DNA of 64,000 bases from Desmodesmus armatus (Eukaryota > Chlorophyta > Chlorophyceae > Sphaeropleales > Scenedesmaceae). Position 1 is the first letter of the stretch, and every line of letters begins with the position of its first letter. The stretch spans positions 1 through 64,000 of the forward strand of contig VIIQ02000001.1 in the NCBI GenBank assembly GCA_007449985.2. The letters are read 5' to 3'. The position numbers and the translations under genes were made by a program. Shown piece after piece: positions 34,608-46,900 of this stretch. The notes beneath the pieces were generated by a model. The model was not told the DNA's origin. It did not search any database and saw nothing but the letters and a program-made list of their open reading frames with translations.

Positions 34608-37600
34608 CGGACACCCGGCAGTGGTCAGTGTAACTCCTACACAATCAAGGAGACTTGAAGATCCCCCTAAGAGCCAATCCAGCTAGCGCAGTACCTACAG
34701 TATTGCACATGCCGAAGTGACGGCACTTGATCCCCGCTACTGCAAAGGACTTTGTGGAGGACTGGCTGTTGGGCAAGTTGCTCATGCCCCCAAAGACAAC
34801 AGCAGCCAGAGCACCCACCCCACTCACATACCAACAAGCACCCCAATGTGCCGCTGTGGTAGCATTGGGCCACCCTGGACTGCTGGACTTTGGCTCTCAA
34901 AGCTACTTCAGGTTTTGTGAATGTTTGATATTATTTTCAAACATACAAAAAATCTGAAGGGGCTTAGCGAGCCAAAGTCCAGCAGTCCAGGGTGGCCTAG
35001 CTCCACGGCCAAGGCGGCAAAAAGGTGAATCAATAGTTCTCAGGCTGAGGTACTAGTTAGATGCGCAGCGGCTTGCGGACGCTTCAGCTGCTTGCAAAGC
35101 CATCAGCACGGCGGTTGCAGCACAGTGCAGTCCTCATAGCAGACACAAACGATAAGGGCAGTGCCCGGTAAGCTCTACAGCACCGACTGGCACTGGGGAT
35201 GGTGCACAACATGATGACCTGCATCTTAGCGTGTCCGATGATGAGGCCTGGCAGGGTAGCCACGTTGAGAAGTGCAAGGATGCACATTCTGTGCCAAAGA
35301 AAGCGAAACACGCAGGGCAGTTTTGCATAGATTTCTGGTGTTGTCATATGACAGCGCGACTGTATTGGTTTAGGTCGCGCTGTCTGAGGATGAGGAACGT
35401 ATGCAGGCAGGGTCCTGCATGCCGAGGATCTTCGTCGTTGCAAAGTGTGACTTCAGGTACCCAGCGGGTCCCGGTGGCACTAGGGTGGTAGCCGACCTCC
35501 ACCCGTTGAGGGTTGCAGCTCGAAGCACAGTCAGGACGATAGGAACTTCTCAGGCTTGAGTGCTTTTGTGAAAGTAAAGTGCGACCTGCTCTGCCCAGTC
35601 TTGTCCCGCCCGACCTCACCCAACCTGCACCACACCCTGTCCCACTACATCTATCCCATCCCAGCCCTACCTGTCCCATGCGGTTCTGGTCACGCATCAC
35701 CTCCGTCTTGCACTCAGGAGACATGTCCTGCTCCTCCAGGGAGTTCTGCACAGAGTAAACACAGCACAGTACAGTGATTGTGGCAGGGGATCCCAAACCC
35801 TCAGCACGAGCCAGCGAGCCAAGGCCTCATGAGGCTGCCCCAGTTCAGACAGCACGCAATACACCAACCCGCCCCGTCAACAACAGACAACCCCGCCAGC
35901 CACGTCCCTGCAGGTCCTCATACATTCAGGCAAGCATTTGGGAGCTGTTACCCGGCACCTACCGGTTACTATGGTAAAGCGGTGATCAAAGAACAGTGCA
36001 ATCATCCGACATGCCCTCTCACCTGCAGGCACCGGATGATGCGTGCATGGCCGTGTGGCACGCCCTTGCAGAAGTGAGAGATCTCCCAGGCGCAGGCCCT
36101 GCGGGTGGGATACTTGAAGTCAATGTCCTCTGCCATCTTCACCTGCAGCAGCCGGCGTGTGCAGCAGCAGCAGCAGCAGCAGCGGCGGCAGCAAGGCCAT
36201 AACAGCATGAGTACACTTCTGGAAAACAACTGCACTGTTGCAATGCTGCCATGTCACAGCGACTGCAAAAAACTAGAACGCTCTGCCAGAATCTGGACTT
36301 AACCCCTTTGTTAGCAGATGGTGCTGTGGGGTTGTGATGCTTGATTGACGGTGTACTTGCGGCAAACTTGAGCTTTAAGTGTGTGGCGACTGTGGCGACT
36401 GTGTCTACGTGTGACATTTCCCTCCAATAAGCAGGGGCTTGCTGCATGCACAATGAACCTGGCCGGAAACACGTGTAATGATGAAGCAGGGGCCGCCACT
36501 GCCACTACTGCTGCAGAGCCGCCCTGTCTGGCGACACTTGCACCAGCAGCCTTGACCCAACCTGCCGCTGCCGGGTTTGCATGCCAGCGCTGCTGGTACT
36601 GGGCCACAGCTCTGCACTCAACACACCCTTCCCTCCAAGCCATCCATTTTTCGTGTTTGATGAAGCATGCCTGTAAGCCCTTGTGTGTCAAGCCCTCCAC
36701 CCCTGCTTTACGTTTGTGGTTTTACACGCCCTCAACTCCCTTGAGACCCACCTCATGGTCAAAGAGTGCTGCTGCGCATGTCGGTACGAGGCTGCGCCGG
36801 TGGTCCTGCAAGCACCTGATCACACGAGCAGAACCCTGCAGGCAGGCAGGCAGGCATGTGCGGAGGGGGGGGGGGTCACAGGAAGGCAAGGGGTGTGCAG
36901 TCAGCACATGGGTGATCCCGCATTTCCCAAGCAGACATCGACCTGCTGCCGCTCCTGCTTGCCCCTGTGCCATTGCCCCCTGCTCTTCAGCACGTGCGAA
37001 ACAGACTCTGCCACGTACATGACCACAAGGATTGACCCATTCCCTGCCCTGTTTGCAGTGGTGCACAACGGACCCCCCGAAGCGTACATAACCCCCAGGT
37101 CCACCCGCTCACCGGCTGCACGTCATTGCAGTACTGCTTCCTGTCCTCCTGGCAGGCGTTGGCCAGGACATCGTCAAAGCGGATGTCACGCGAGGCACGG
37201 CTCATCTTGCGGTGGACCTGCGGGCAGCAACACAGACAAGGGTGCAGTGAGGACAATGTCTGCCATATTGTGAGTAGACAGGCCAAATCAAAACAACATC
37301 TGCCATGCTGGTGCATAGACATGCCGGAGTGGTCCCATAGCGACGTGGTACTTGAGCTGGTAAGCCCCCGCCCACCACCTTCACCTGCCCCCTCCCCTTA
37401 CTGTGCTGTAGGGGTGCACCGTCCGGCTTAGACGCACCCCAACGCAGACTAATCTTGATAGCATGATTTGAACCTGCACACAATGCAAGCCTCCACATTA
37501 CCCCCCCCCCCCTTCTTCACCATAACTCAACTGATCCCTGCGGTCCTGCCTGTGCAGTCGTCCCTGGTACCCCCCCCCCCACCCCTTTGCGCCATCAAGC

Positions 37601-38964
37601 GAAAGCTCCGCTTGGATGGTGCACCCAGCTGCCCACCTCCAAGCACCTCACAAGTCAAGATTTGCAACCGCTGTGCCCGCCCGCGACACCCCCCCCCCCC
37701 CCCCCCCGGCGCGCGCGCGCGCGGCAAGCACTTCCAAGTACGTCCAAGTAGGATCCCATCCACGTAGCAGTCATGCATACCCCGGCCGGACACGCACCTG
37801 GTCCCTGCATTCCTGGCTGTGCAGTTCGTCCCTGAACTGCCGCACCCTCCCCACCCACCCCCATTTGCGCGTGGGCCTGATGCCCCCCCCCCCCCCGCCC
37901 CCAAGACCACTCACCCACCCCCATACAACTAGATTATATGCATGTCTGTCATGTGTACGTCAGTCAACGCGCACCTGGTCCCTGCATTCCTGGCTGTGCA
38001 GTTCGTCCCTGAACTGCTGCAGGCACTTGAGGGCGCTGCTGCGCTTTGCCTCATCCTCCTCCATCTCCTTCAGGCTGGTGCTGCAGGTGGAAACAAGGTC
38101 ATCCTCACACGCATCCTGAGGGGGGTGGGTCATGACCACCACAGCGCAGCAGAAAATGTGTGAAACAACAATGTGAGTGCATTTTGGCCACAGTGCACAT
38201 CTTCCTCACGTGCCTCTAGAGTGTGTGCGTGTGTGTGGTAGGGGGGGGGGGGGCACGTGGCAGAGCAAGACAGCAATGACATCAAACAACAGTGTGAACA
38301 AGTGTACATATGCGGCTATCGTGCTGCAGGTAGGCACATTCCCTCATCAAAAGCATCCACGGTGCGACAGGGGAGATGGGGTGCTGGTGGCTTGGCGACG
38401 CTTACACAAACGACCACATTCCAGAAAGAAACAACGAGCAACGAGCACAAGGGGATGAGTGCAGTGATCACAGCGCTGCACGTTACAAATCAGTGTCGCA
38501 CCTGCAGCCCTGCATCCAGCCTGAAGTCAGCCACTCGCTGCGCAATGACGTCCTCAAGGGTGGTTTTGCAGGTGCTGCTAAACCCCGACTTCTCTATATG
38601 GTCCTCAAGGCACTCCTGTGACGCACAGGCAGGCAGGCAGGCAGGCGGGCAGCAGCGAAGAGAGGGTCACTCAGCAAAGAACGCTGTGAAGCAACACGCA
38701 CTCAAATCAGACCCAAAGCCGCACACTTGCAGAGTTTCTGCCAGGCTGTGGCAGTGCGGCCGCCCGCCTGACCGTGACACTGCACAAGAGCTGCGTTGGG
38801 CATTGACACCCACCCCTTCCACCACCACCACCACCACCACCACCACACACGCACGGCCCCTTGCACCAACCCAGTCAAACACACCCCACCCACCCCAGCC
38901 CCACATATGCACGCACGTGCATCACGGCTGCACCTCCTTGCAGAACTTCTTCCAGTCGGTGAAG

Positions 38965-38996
<32 letters not shown>

Positions 38997-41687
38997 CGCG
39001 TGGATGTGGCCAGGCAGAGGGTCAAGCGCGCACCCCAGCTCACAGATTTCCCACTACACAAATTCTGCGCTGTGCATTGACAGCCACCCCACCCGCAAGC
39101 ACAACCCACACACACTGCCCCTCCCACCAACCCCGTCAACACCCCCCCAATACACACAATCGAACCCCTCACCTGCATGCGCATGTGTCTCAGAACCACA
39201 TGATTGCAGGATTCCCTCCAGTGCGTGGCACCCCCCCCCCCAACCCCATCGTGCTTGTGGAAAGGCAGGGGTTCAAGCGCAACCAAGCACTCACAGAATT
39301 TCCACCGCACATGTTCTCCCTTGTGCATTGACACCCACCCACACGCACTCCCCCTCTCACCAACCCGGTCAAAACACACCCCACCCACCCCACCCCCTCA
39401 CCTGCACACGCATGTGCCCCGGCTCCACATCCTTGCAGAACTTCTTCCAGTCCGTGACACCCCCCTTGTGCTTGTAAAAAAGGCAGGGGTTCAAGCGCAA
39501 CAAAGCACTCACAGAATTTCTACAGCACATGTTATCCCTTGTGCATTGACAACCACCCACACGCGACAACCAACCAACCACCCTCTCACCAACCGTGTCC
39601 AAACACACCCCACCCACCCCACCCCACCCCCTCACCTGCACACGCATATGTCCAGGCTCCACATCCTTGCAGAACTTCTTCCAGTCCGTGGCACACCCCC
39701 CCCCCCCCCGGGGTTTGTGCTTGTGGCCAGGCAGATAGTCAAGCGCACCCAAGCACGCGCAGACAGTTCAATGCACAAGATCTGCACTGTGCATTTACTA
39801 TCACCCCACCCACCCCCACCACCCACCCACACTCCCCCTTGCACCACCCCTGCCGCACATGACACCTGTCACCCCTCACCTGCACACGCATGTGGCCCGG
39901 CTCCACATCCTTGCAGAACTTCTTCCAGTCTGTGGCACAGGCCTTGTACAGCTTCATGTTGAGCCGGATGTCGTCACCCGACACCTTGGCCACACGCAGC
40001 ACCTGGCCCATGCAGGACCAGTCCAGAGACTTGCTGTGGTGCAACTGCAATACGACACAGCACAGTTTGCAGGGCAGCACAGGGGGGGGGGGGGGGGGGG
40101 GGGGATGTGAGGCACACAGAACTGACATGAGGCACACAGAACAGCAGCTTCCCGGGGCACACCAGAGCACCTCCTCAGTCCGCGATATGTGATGAGGAAG
40201 AAGGAGGAGTGTGTACCACCACACACAGCCTGTGCAGCACCTTGCCCATGCAGGACCAGTCCAGAGACTTGCTGTGGTGCAACTGCAATACGACACAGCA
40301 CAATTAGGAAGGGGACCACCGGGGGCAGGGTGAGGGCATGTGTGGCTCACAGCAGCTTTTCGTGGCACACCAGAGCACCTCCTCAGTCCCCGATACGTCA
40401 TGAAGAAAGAATAGTATATACCACCATATACAGTCTGGGCCAGTCCCGCATGCAGAAGCGCCAGCTGCAGCAGTGTGCGGGTGACACCACTGCCCCACAG
40501 CTGCTGTGATAGTCGTACAGGCTGAGCTACCGGCGGCATTGGCACGCAAAGACTTAGGCTGCATATCCCCCACAGCACATTTCAAAGGATTGTGAAGACT
40601 CTGCTGCTGTTCCCTTGGTCCAACAGTGAATTGATGCGTGCACACTTAGCCTGCCTCTGCAAGGCAATTTGCAGCTGGCGCCCTGCTCAGTTCATGCATA
40701 GGCCCTTGATAGTCCGCCAAGCACACTCTTACCAGCAAGTGCGACCGCAGCACGCAGCACCGCATGCACAGCCCCCCTTCCCACCTGACATCCCAACCTC
40801 GACCCACCCCCCTGAAGGCCCTCACCCTTCCAAGTCCAAACTGTGACAGCACACACCATCCCTGCAACCCAGCTCGACCCACAGCGACCTCCATCCCCCA
40901 CCCTCGACCTCCTGGTTCAACTGTGACTGTTATAACACGCAGCAATGCCGCTGCACCCAGCCTTTCTACACACCACTTCAACTGTGTTAGCATGCAGCAA
41001 TGCCGCTGCACCCAGCCTTCAAGCTCACCAGGCAGTCCAGCTCCTCTCCCTTGCCCGGCTCCACATCCTTGCACAGCTGCTCAACGCTGCCCTTGCAGTT
41101 GCTGAACAGCTGAGGGTCCGTGCGGTAGTCCTCGGCCACCTGCACACCACCACACAGCACAGCACACACCTCAGCTCAGCTCAGCACACAGCTCAGCACA
41201 GCACACAGCACAGCTGCATCAGTGTGTGCGTGCACCCCATACATGATTCCAGGCCTGTCTAACTGGGACGCCCACTGACTGCTGCTGCCATGGCAGTAGT
41301 TGGGGCCCTTAGAGGCTGCTGCTGGCCCAATCAAGCTTGGGTCAGTATACCAAAGAGCATGTGCTGCAACAGGGCTGCTGCTGCTGCTGCTGCCGGCATT
41401 AGTTGGCATAGTGGCCTGGCCCACCCAGAGGCCCCACCTCTGCTTGCGTGCGCCAAAGCTCGCCTTTGCATGCTGTCGACACCTTCTTGGCATTGGACCT
41501 GCAGCAGCAGGCATGGTATGCAACACAACAACACAGACTGGCAGTCAGAATGCTGCTGCTGCTTGTGCTGCTGCTGCTCCTGCCCCTGCTGCTGCTGCTA
41601 AGGCCCCATTCACGGGGGAGCATCATGTTGTGCATGGACCAGACACAGCCGCCACACCAACAGACTTCATGCCTCCAGCCTGTTTTG

Positions 41688-41770
<83 letters not shown>

Positions 41771-42860
41771 CCGCCAAAGTGCAGAGCAGGGCACATATAC
41801 CAAGATGCAGCCTGCTGTCTGAACAAACTAGGCAACTGTTCGGTGGTCAGTCGCACCTGAGGCACTGCACCACGGTGCCTGGAGTGGTGCTGTCGCTGGC
41901 AGACTTGCAGAGCTTCTCTGCATCGTCCTTGCACGCCCGCGCTGCAACAAGACACACATTGCAGTTTGCGATGAGATGCACTACTCATTGAGCTGAGCAA
42001 CTTGCGCGGGAGCCGCAAGCCCCCCTGTTGGTTTCTGAGGGCACAGCAATGAGCGGTGAACAGCACTGGGACATGGGTATGCGCAAAGGCTGACCATGGA
42101 GGCCGACCTCTGCAATCAAGCTGGCGTGTGTTCAATACCTGCCCTTGGCACAGGCAGCCCTGCCATGGGGGCAAGGTTTCAACTGCTTGTGCATGCTGCC
42201 AGTTGTTGCTGTCCACCCTGACCTACCTAGCGCCACATCCCGGTTGATGTGCTTGCTGCGCTCGATTTTGTATGCTGCAACTTCCGCTTGGCACTTGTCA
42301 GAGACACCACGACCTGTGCAGCAACAGTGCAACACGCTGAGGCATGCACTTGACAGCTATTGATTTGGTAGTTGCTGCACTATGCCTTTGAGTATTCAAA
42401 GAATAGAAGACGTCAAGGGTACATGCATGAGGGCACAAGGGTGCAGGACATGACCCACCTGCTGTGTTGCCCTGTAGGGCCTGCTTGATGCGCTTCACCA
42501 AGCACAGCAACACCCTGTCATCCCCTGGACTGACGTCCTTGCATAACGCCTTGACGTCGGCCTTACAGGCTCCTGCAGCAGCAAGAGCACCCAACTCAGC
42601 AACTGCAACTGATGGCCTGCCTGCTGCTGTGGCTCCGCTCTGCTGGCCAGCACCCCAGACACACCGTCCAACTTTACATCCCCGATGCCGTTGACTAGAT
42701 CTGTTTCTCCAGCTGATGGAACGATGCTGGAGCGTTTACTGCTGCTTGCTTTGCTGCCGCTGTCCTTCTGGTTGGACTGCTGTCCTGCCACCCAGCTGGG
42801 GGTGGCACACAGGAGGGCCAGGCATATACAGACGCCCAGGCTGCGTCTACAGGGTCCCAT
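30624..42860 (-). CDS. GLG1: Golgi apparatus protein 1-type cysteine-rich membrane protein
   Basis: Exons: 42860-42665, 42572-42459, 42313-42227, 41941-41857, 41498-41438, 41139-41029, 40044-39880, 38615-38502, 38115-37975, 37217-37113, 36835-36752, 36142-36023, 35745-35671, 34567-34445, 33905-33758, 33405-33245, 32856-32732, 32090-31966, 31687-31572, 31256-31049, 30811-30624. All junctions are GT-AG and phases agree, giving 883 aa. A signal peptide (MGPCRRSLGVCICLALLCA, cut near WVAG) precedes tandem Cys-rich repeats of the GLG1/CFR-1/ESL-1 family, e.g. CKADVKALCKDVSPGD, ACATDWKKFCKDVEPGH, ACRQDVDKYCKDVEPG and CGKDVDRLCADA. One transmembrane helix (about 843-863) and a 20-residue cytosolic tail (YRRFAGVDRPHTQYVKSGDA) follow. 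Animal members are type I Golgi proteins that bind growth factors and selectin. The algal role is unknown; secretory-pathway cargo handling is an inference. Vertebrate GLG1 is longer (about 1,180 aa), so fewer repeats are present here. Confidence 0.9.
32306..32434. repeat. intronic foldback (GLG1 intron 17)
   Basis: A stem of roughly 35 bp (GGCAGCTTGATCCTGCCGCA and its complement, extended towards the loop) spans about 32320-32353 and 32381-32415. Outer arms GGCTTCATC/GATGAAGCC extend it. The loop is about 27 bases. Confidence 0.7.
34111..34445 (-). repeat. tandem copies of GLG1 exon 14 3' edge
   Basis: The last bases of exon 14 with its donor (QCLQ|GTGAG, true boundary 34445/34444) recur at about 34345, 34225 and 34111, spaced 100-120 bases. 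The copies ending at 34225 and 34111 keep CTACAG|GTGAG. The one near 34345 has lost it (CTACGTGTGAG). Confidence 0.8.
34868..34997. repeat. long foldback in GLG1 intron 13
   Basis: The 61-base arms 34868-34928 and 34937-34997 are complementary with few mismatches (GGCCACCCTGGACTGCTGGA at the base) around an 8-base loop. It has the size and shape of a plant/algal miRNA precursor or a foldback MITE. No clear target-site duplication was found. Confidence 0.75.
35755..35833 (-). repeat. short SINE-like repeat abutting GLG1 exon 13 acceptor
   Basis: On the - strand: CCTCATGAGGCCTTGGCTCG, then CTGGCTCGTGC, GGGATCCCCT and a CTGTA-rich tail that leads straight into the exon 13 acceptor (CTCTGTGCAG). 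It is closely related to 52388-52468 (+ strand, also abutting an acceptor) and in part to 50593-50681. The core word recurs in the SINE at 22525. Confidence 0.65.
37528..37845 (-). repeat. decayed copies of GLG1 exon 9 3' edge
   Basis: The true exon 9 ends at 37975. A near-perfect copy of its last 48 bases with donor (HSQECRDQ|GTGCGT) ends at 37798. A second, badly eroded copy without donor lies at about 37567-37528. Poly-C runs on the + strand sit between them. Confidence 0.75.
38921..39692 (-). repeat. four tandem copies of GLG1 exon 7 3' half
   Basis: Copies of the segment TDWKKFCKDVEPGHMRVQ|GTGAGG lie at 39692-39636, 39458-39402, 39229-39173 and about 38963-38921, spaced 229-253 bases. 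The first two are almost identical to the true exon (40044-39880). The third has drifted (WRESCNHV). The fourth has lost its donor. Upstream of the copies the exon 5' half and acceptor are absent and usually replaced by a G-run on the sense strand. Confidence 0.85.
40240..40500 (-). repeat. copies of GLG1 exon 7 5' half with acceptor
   Basis: TATTGCAG|TTGCACCACAGC followed by the codons up to GHGK-like text is repeated at 40282-40240, 238 bases upstream of the true exon 7 start (40044). A far more eroded copy is at about 40500-40430. Surrounding intron sequence (GGACTGAGGAGGTGCTCTGG) is also duplicated. Confidence 0.75.
41689..41768. repeat. (CT)40 microsatellite
   Basis: An uninterrupted 80-base CT tract in GLG1 intron 4. 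It is (AG)n on the transcript strand, so it is not a polypyrimidine tract for that gene. Confidence 0.95.
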
Positions 42861-43949
42861 GCTTGTCTATGAAGAGTTTTGAGCGTCCCAGACAGACGAG
42901 CGCGCCACAGTGCAATCAGCTCAACGACCCTCTCTGATGGCCATGACAGAGTCAACTGGACATGCCAGCCCTCCACTGATACCAGCTGTATGAAGGGAGA
43001 CTGCCTATGCACATATGCTGTGACGAGACTACTGCTGAACGCCTTCCGTGAATCGCAAGTTGACAGACCGTTATGCAGGACGAATGCACAGCCTGTTCCC
43101 TCGACAAATCCTGTCTGTGGGCTACGTTATCATCCACAGCCGCAACATGTGTACGTGGAGAGCCTTGCCCGTTGTGTCCTGATTTGGCCCAACTCTGCAC
43201 CCACAGGTGACCAATCTGAATGTTGGATTGATGCCGGGAACAGTGGTTACAACTATATGCAGCCTCCAGATGCATTAATCAACATAGATATCAATGTTAA
43301 CGGCGGGGCCTCAGTGTGCAAGACGCCCTGCCGCCCAGTAGAATCAGTCAACCCACAGCAGAGCCTCTGGCACAGGACAAGCAGGAAAGTCGTCAAAATG
43401 CCCCCAACCATGGTATGCCAAGCACTGAAGTATGGCTCATTTCAACATTTGACAGAAGGCCACATGCAGCCAGATGCAGTACAAAGCCACGATGGTCATG
43501 ACATCAGTTGCAGTTGACAGGCTGGCAGACAGCCAGATCAAACAAAGGCAGCAACAGCACAGGCGCACTCAGGTGTCGGCAACCCCACTCCATGCAGCAC
43601 AAAAGCAGCACAGAGTGTGCTGGATTTCAACCGCATCATGCCTCCACGTGGTGCGCACTATTGCAGATACATTCAGCGCTTCATTGCTTGGCCGCCAGGC
43701 TGCACCAGCTGCCCCCTGTCACGCGTCAGCGCAGCGCGCAGCTCAGCTGACACCTGCAAGGAATACCCAACAAATTGTGTTGACGACACCGTCAGTGATG
43801 ATGCTATTGCCCTGTGTGTGTTGACTGGGGGTGCTGCAGCTGCTCCATGCCCTTCCGCATGAAACTGTGCTGCGGCACACCTCTGCACCACCAGAAGTAC
43901 CAGGATGAACACTCTCTGCTGCCTGTCACCATGCAAATGGCAAAGAAAG
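42861..43949. other. GLG1 promoter and 3' flank of HIR gene
   Basis: Two - strand genes follow each other here. The stretch should hold the 3' UTR of the HIR gene and the GLG1 promoter. A TGTAA on the - strand is at 43251-43247. No other gene was recognised. Confidence 0.5.
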
Positions 43950-46900
43950 CTAACACTCCCTGTTGACGCACTCCTGTAGAGTCTCATCCCACCCACTTAG
44001 ACCACTGTTGCAACGCAGGCCCTGTGCGGCACAGCACCTCGCCACCACTTGCGCATACACTCTTGGCGACCCCAGCAAGCGACCTTCCTTACCTTGTTGA
44101 CAGCGGCGGGGGAGTGACTCATGAACAGTGTGCTGCTCTTGCTGGCGCCGGCGACGTCGCGCACCGAGTCGAAGTACTGTGCACAAACAAGGCGGGCAGC
44201 AGAACAGGTGAAGATCGCACTGCGCGTCTCAGCGTAGTGCAGGCAGTTTGCTCACTACGGTGCCACAGCTGCAGGCCCTGTGGGTAGCAGGGCTCTACAA
44301 GCGCCAACAGCCCATTCCAAGGTTTGCACCAACATGCACACACATCGCTACACAGCAGCTCTAGGCTTGATGCCCTCATCAGATTGACAGCATGAACAGC
44401 AGCAACAACGATGATACTTGCTGTCAACCACCCTTCCTGCTGGAACTTCAAACTCTCCAGCGCCCCAACCGTTGCCATGTAGTGGTTGTTTCCTGCCCCC
44501 CCCCCCCTCGCCCCACCCACCCACGCACACATGCACCTGTAGTGTATTTCCTGTCCCCCCCCCCCCCCCGCCCCACCCACGCACACATGCACGCTAGCAG
44601 CCTGTCCCTTGCTCACCTGCGTCAACAGCAGCAGCTCCATGACCTCCTTGTGACTCACTCCTTGCATGTCATCTCCAAACTGGGCCACACTGTCTCGGAG
44701 CCCATCAATAATGGCCTGGTAGAAAGCGTAGGCAGGCAATGGGTGCGTCAAGTGCACTACATATATCTTGGTCTGCGGCTGTGCTCACACAGGTGCTGCG
44801 CAACAGGTTGCTTTGTGCGCACGTGACCATCAGCAGGCGGCAACCAACACGAGAGTCAACCAGAAGTGATGCAGAGAGCAACAGGCAACCTTGCCCAGGT
44901 GCCTGCTGGGGCCCCAACATGATCCTTGTCAGGGCCCAGCATGAAGTTCATGTGGGGCAAGGCCTGAATGCTTCCAGCACCAGTGGTGACAAGGCTTGGC
45001 GACATGACGAGCCTCACCTGCCGCTGCCTGCTGATGCCCTGCCCCTGCAGGTATGTAGCCTCAGCCTCTGCCTCAGCTGCTTTCACCAGTGTGACCTTGT
45101 CACCCTCAGCACGCTGCAGTGCAGCGTCCCTGCAGCACCAGAGGCAAATGGCAGGCAGGCAGTTGATTTCATGTCCCCTGACCACCTGCCGGGCCCGACA
45201 GCACGCCGGTACCATTGCTGCTACAGCTGGAGGAGCAACACCACGAGGCAGACGATTGCCGGCAGAGCGGCATGCAGCTGAAGACCAAAACCACACCAGC
45301 CCGAGTGCAAGCCCAACTGGGTGACAGCTGGCATGCGCACAGCCCACCAATGTTCAGCTCACCTGAGCCGCTGCGCTGCATTGATCTGCGGAACAAACAG
45401 CACATGCACGATGTGAGGCAAACACCTGCCGCTCAACTTGTCACAGGGCTCTCCCAGCCAGCTAGATTCTGTGGCTATGGCAAGCGCCACTGCTGCTGCC
45501 AATGCGGATGAGCTGTCTTTTTGGGCCATAAATGAAGCTACGGCAGCATGGCAACCTGACATGCAGCAAGGCTGCAGGGACAGCAGTCATGCCAACAGTC
45601 ACTAACCGTGAACAAGACACAGCCACTGGCCGCCCTGGCCTTGGCACATCCACAGCTGGCTGTAAATATGCCCTTACCTCGTTCATTGCTGCCTTCACAC
45701 GTGGGTCAGGGTCAATATCCGTCACAAGCGCCTGTAGGATCTCGTACCCAAAAGCAGCAAAGGCCTTGCTGAGCTCGTCCTGAACCTCTTTCGCAATCTC
45801 CTCTTTGGTCTGCGGTGGGTGGAGCAGAGCGCCACATACAAACAACAGCAGACGTACCACAACTTAGGGCCAATGAGGTTGCTGTTGCCGGGCAGCTGCA
45901 CAACCCACGCGTCCGGGTTGCAAAGCAGCTACATGCATTCCTCACACCTCAGCAAAGCCCGCAAATGGTGGGCTGAAATCGTTTCAGACAAACACCCTTG
46001 TCCGAGACGGTTTCCTGTACAACGACTGCACAGGCAGGCTCACAGTATACTGTAGCGGCGGTGGCCGCCATCGAGCGGGCCCGCTCCAACAGGCAACACA
46101 GTAGTAGGTGTTGGTAACTTACCGTGAACACATCATCCAGGATGATGTTGGGCACTGTTGCACGCACCACGTCAAAGACGTAGCTGCAGCAAATTAACCA
46201 AGGCAATGGTTGGGGTCAGATGAAAGGGCTCTAAGCTGAGGCCCAACAACTGCGTGGTCCCAAAGGGGGGGTGTCAACTTTGACAAATCTGCCGACACAC
46301 GACTGCAGCTACCTCCGGCTGCATACACAAGCTGATTCTTGCACAGCATCAAGCACAGTGACACTGGCATTGGGCGGCAGCACACTTGCAGCTGGACAAT
46401 CACTCAGTGAGTGCAGACTGCCACAGGTGAGGTTTCGACAACAGCCGACCTGTGAATCTGGACACACCTGCGGATCTGGGACGGGCTGTCCGTCAGCTGT
46501 AGCAACCATGACACAGACAGCAACAAAAGCGCAGAATGTGCAATGAGGTCAGGGCTGCCTGCACAGATCCCATGCACACTGTGCGTACGATTGAGTTGAT
46601 AACAAACAACTAATAGTGATAAAGAAGGGCGGGCGGGTATGCAGCGGGTGTCGCGTGAATCACTCCAGGCCCATGCGAGGCCCAAGTCCGCCGCCACAAT
46701 GCATAAGGACTCTCATCAGCTGCGGCATGCGACAAACAAGCTAGCAACACCACACCGCCACTCACTCTGTAAAAGGCATCATACAAGCTGCCGCCCATAA
46801 CCTGGTACTGCACGGATACCACCATGACCACAAACACGTTGTCCTGCACGCCACAGCAAGGGTCCAGCAGGGGCGGCAATGCATGCAGGGCCGGGGGTGA

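Noticed and set aside
38257..39477. 406-codon + strand open frame
   Set aside because: Runs antisense through GLG1 exon 8 and the exon 7 copies; Pro/Thr/His-rich text comes from C-rich repeats.
41399..41822. Open frames with Arg-Glu or Ser-Leu runs
   Set aside because: Translation of the (CT)40 microsatellite.
43617..43862. Cys-rich + strand open frame
   Set aside because: No start context, splice context or family resemblance; lies in the 3' flank of the HIR gene.
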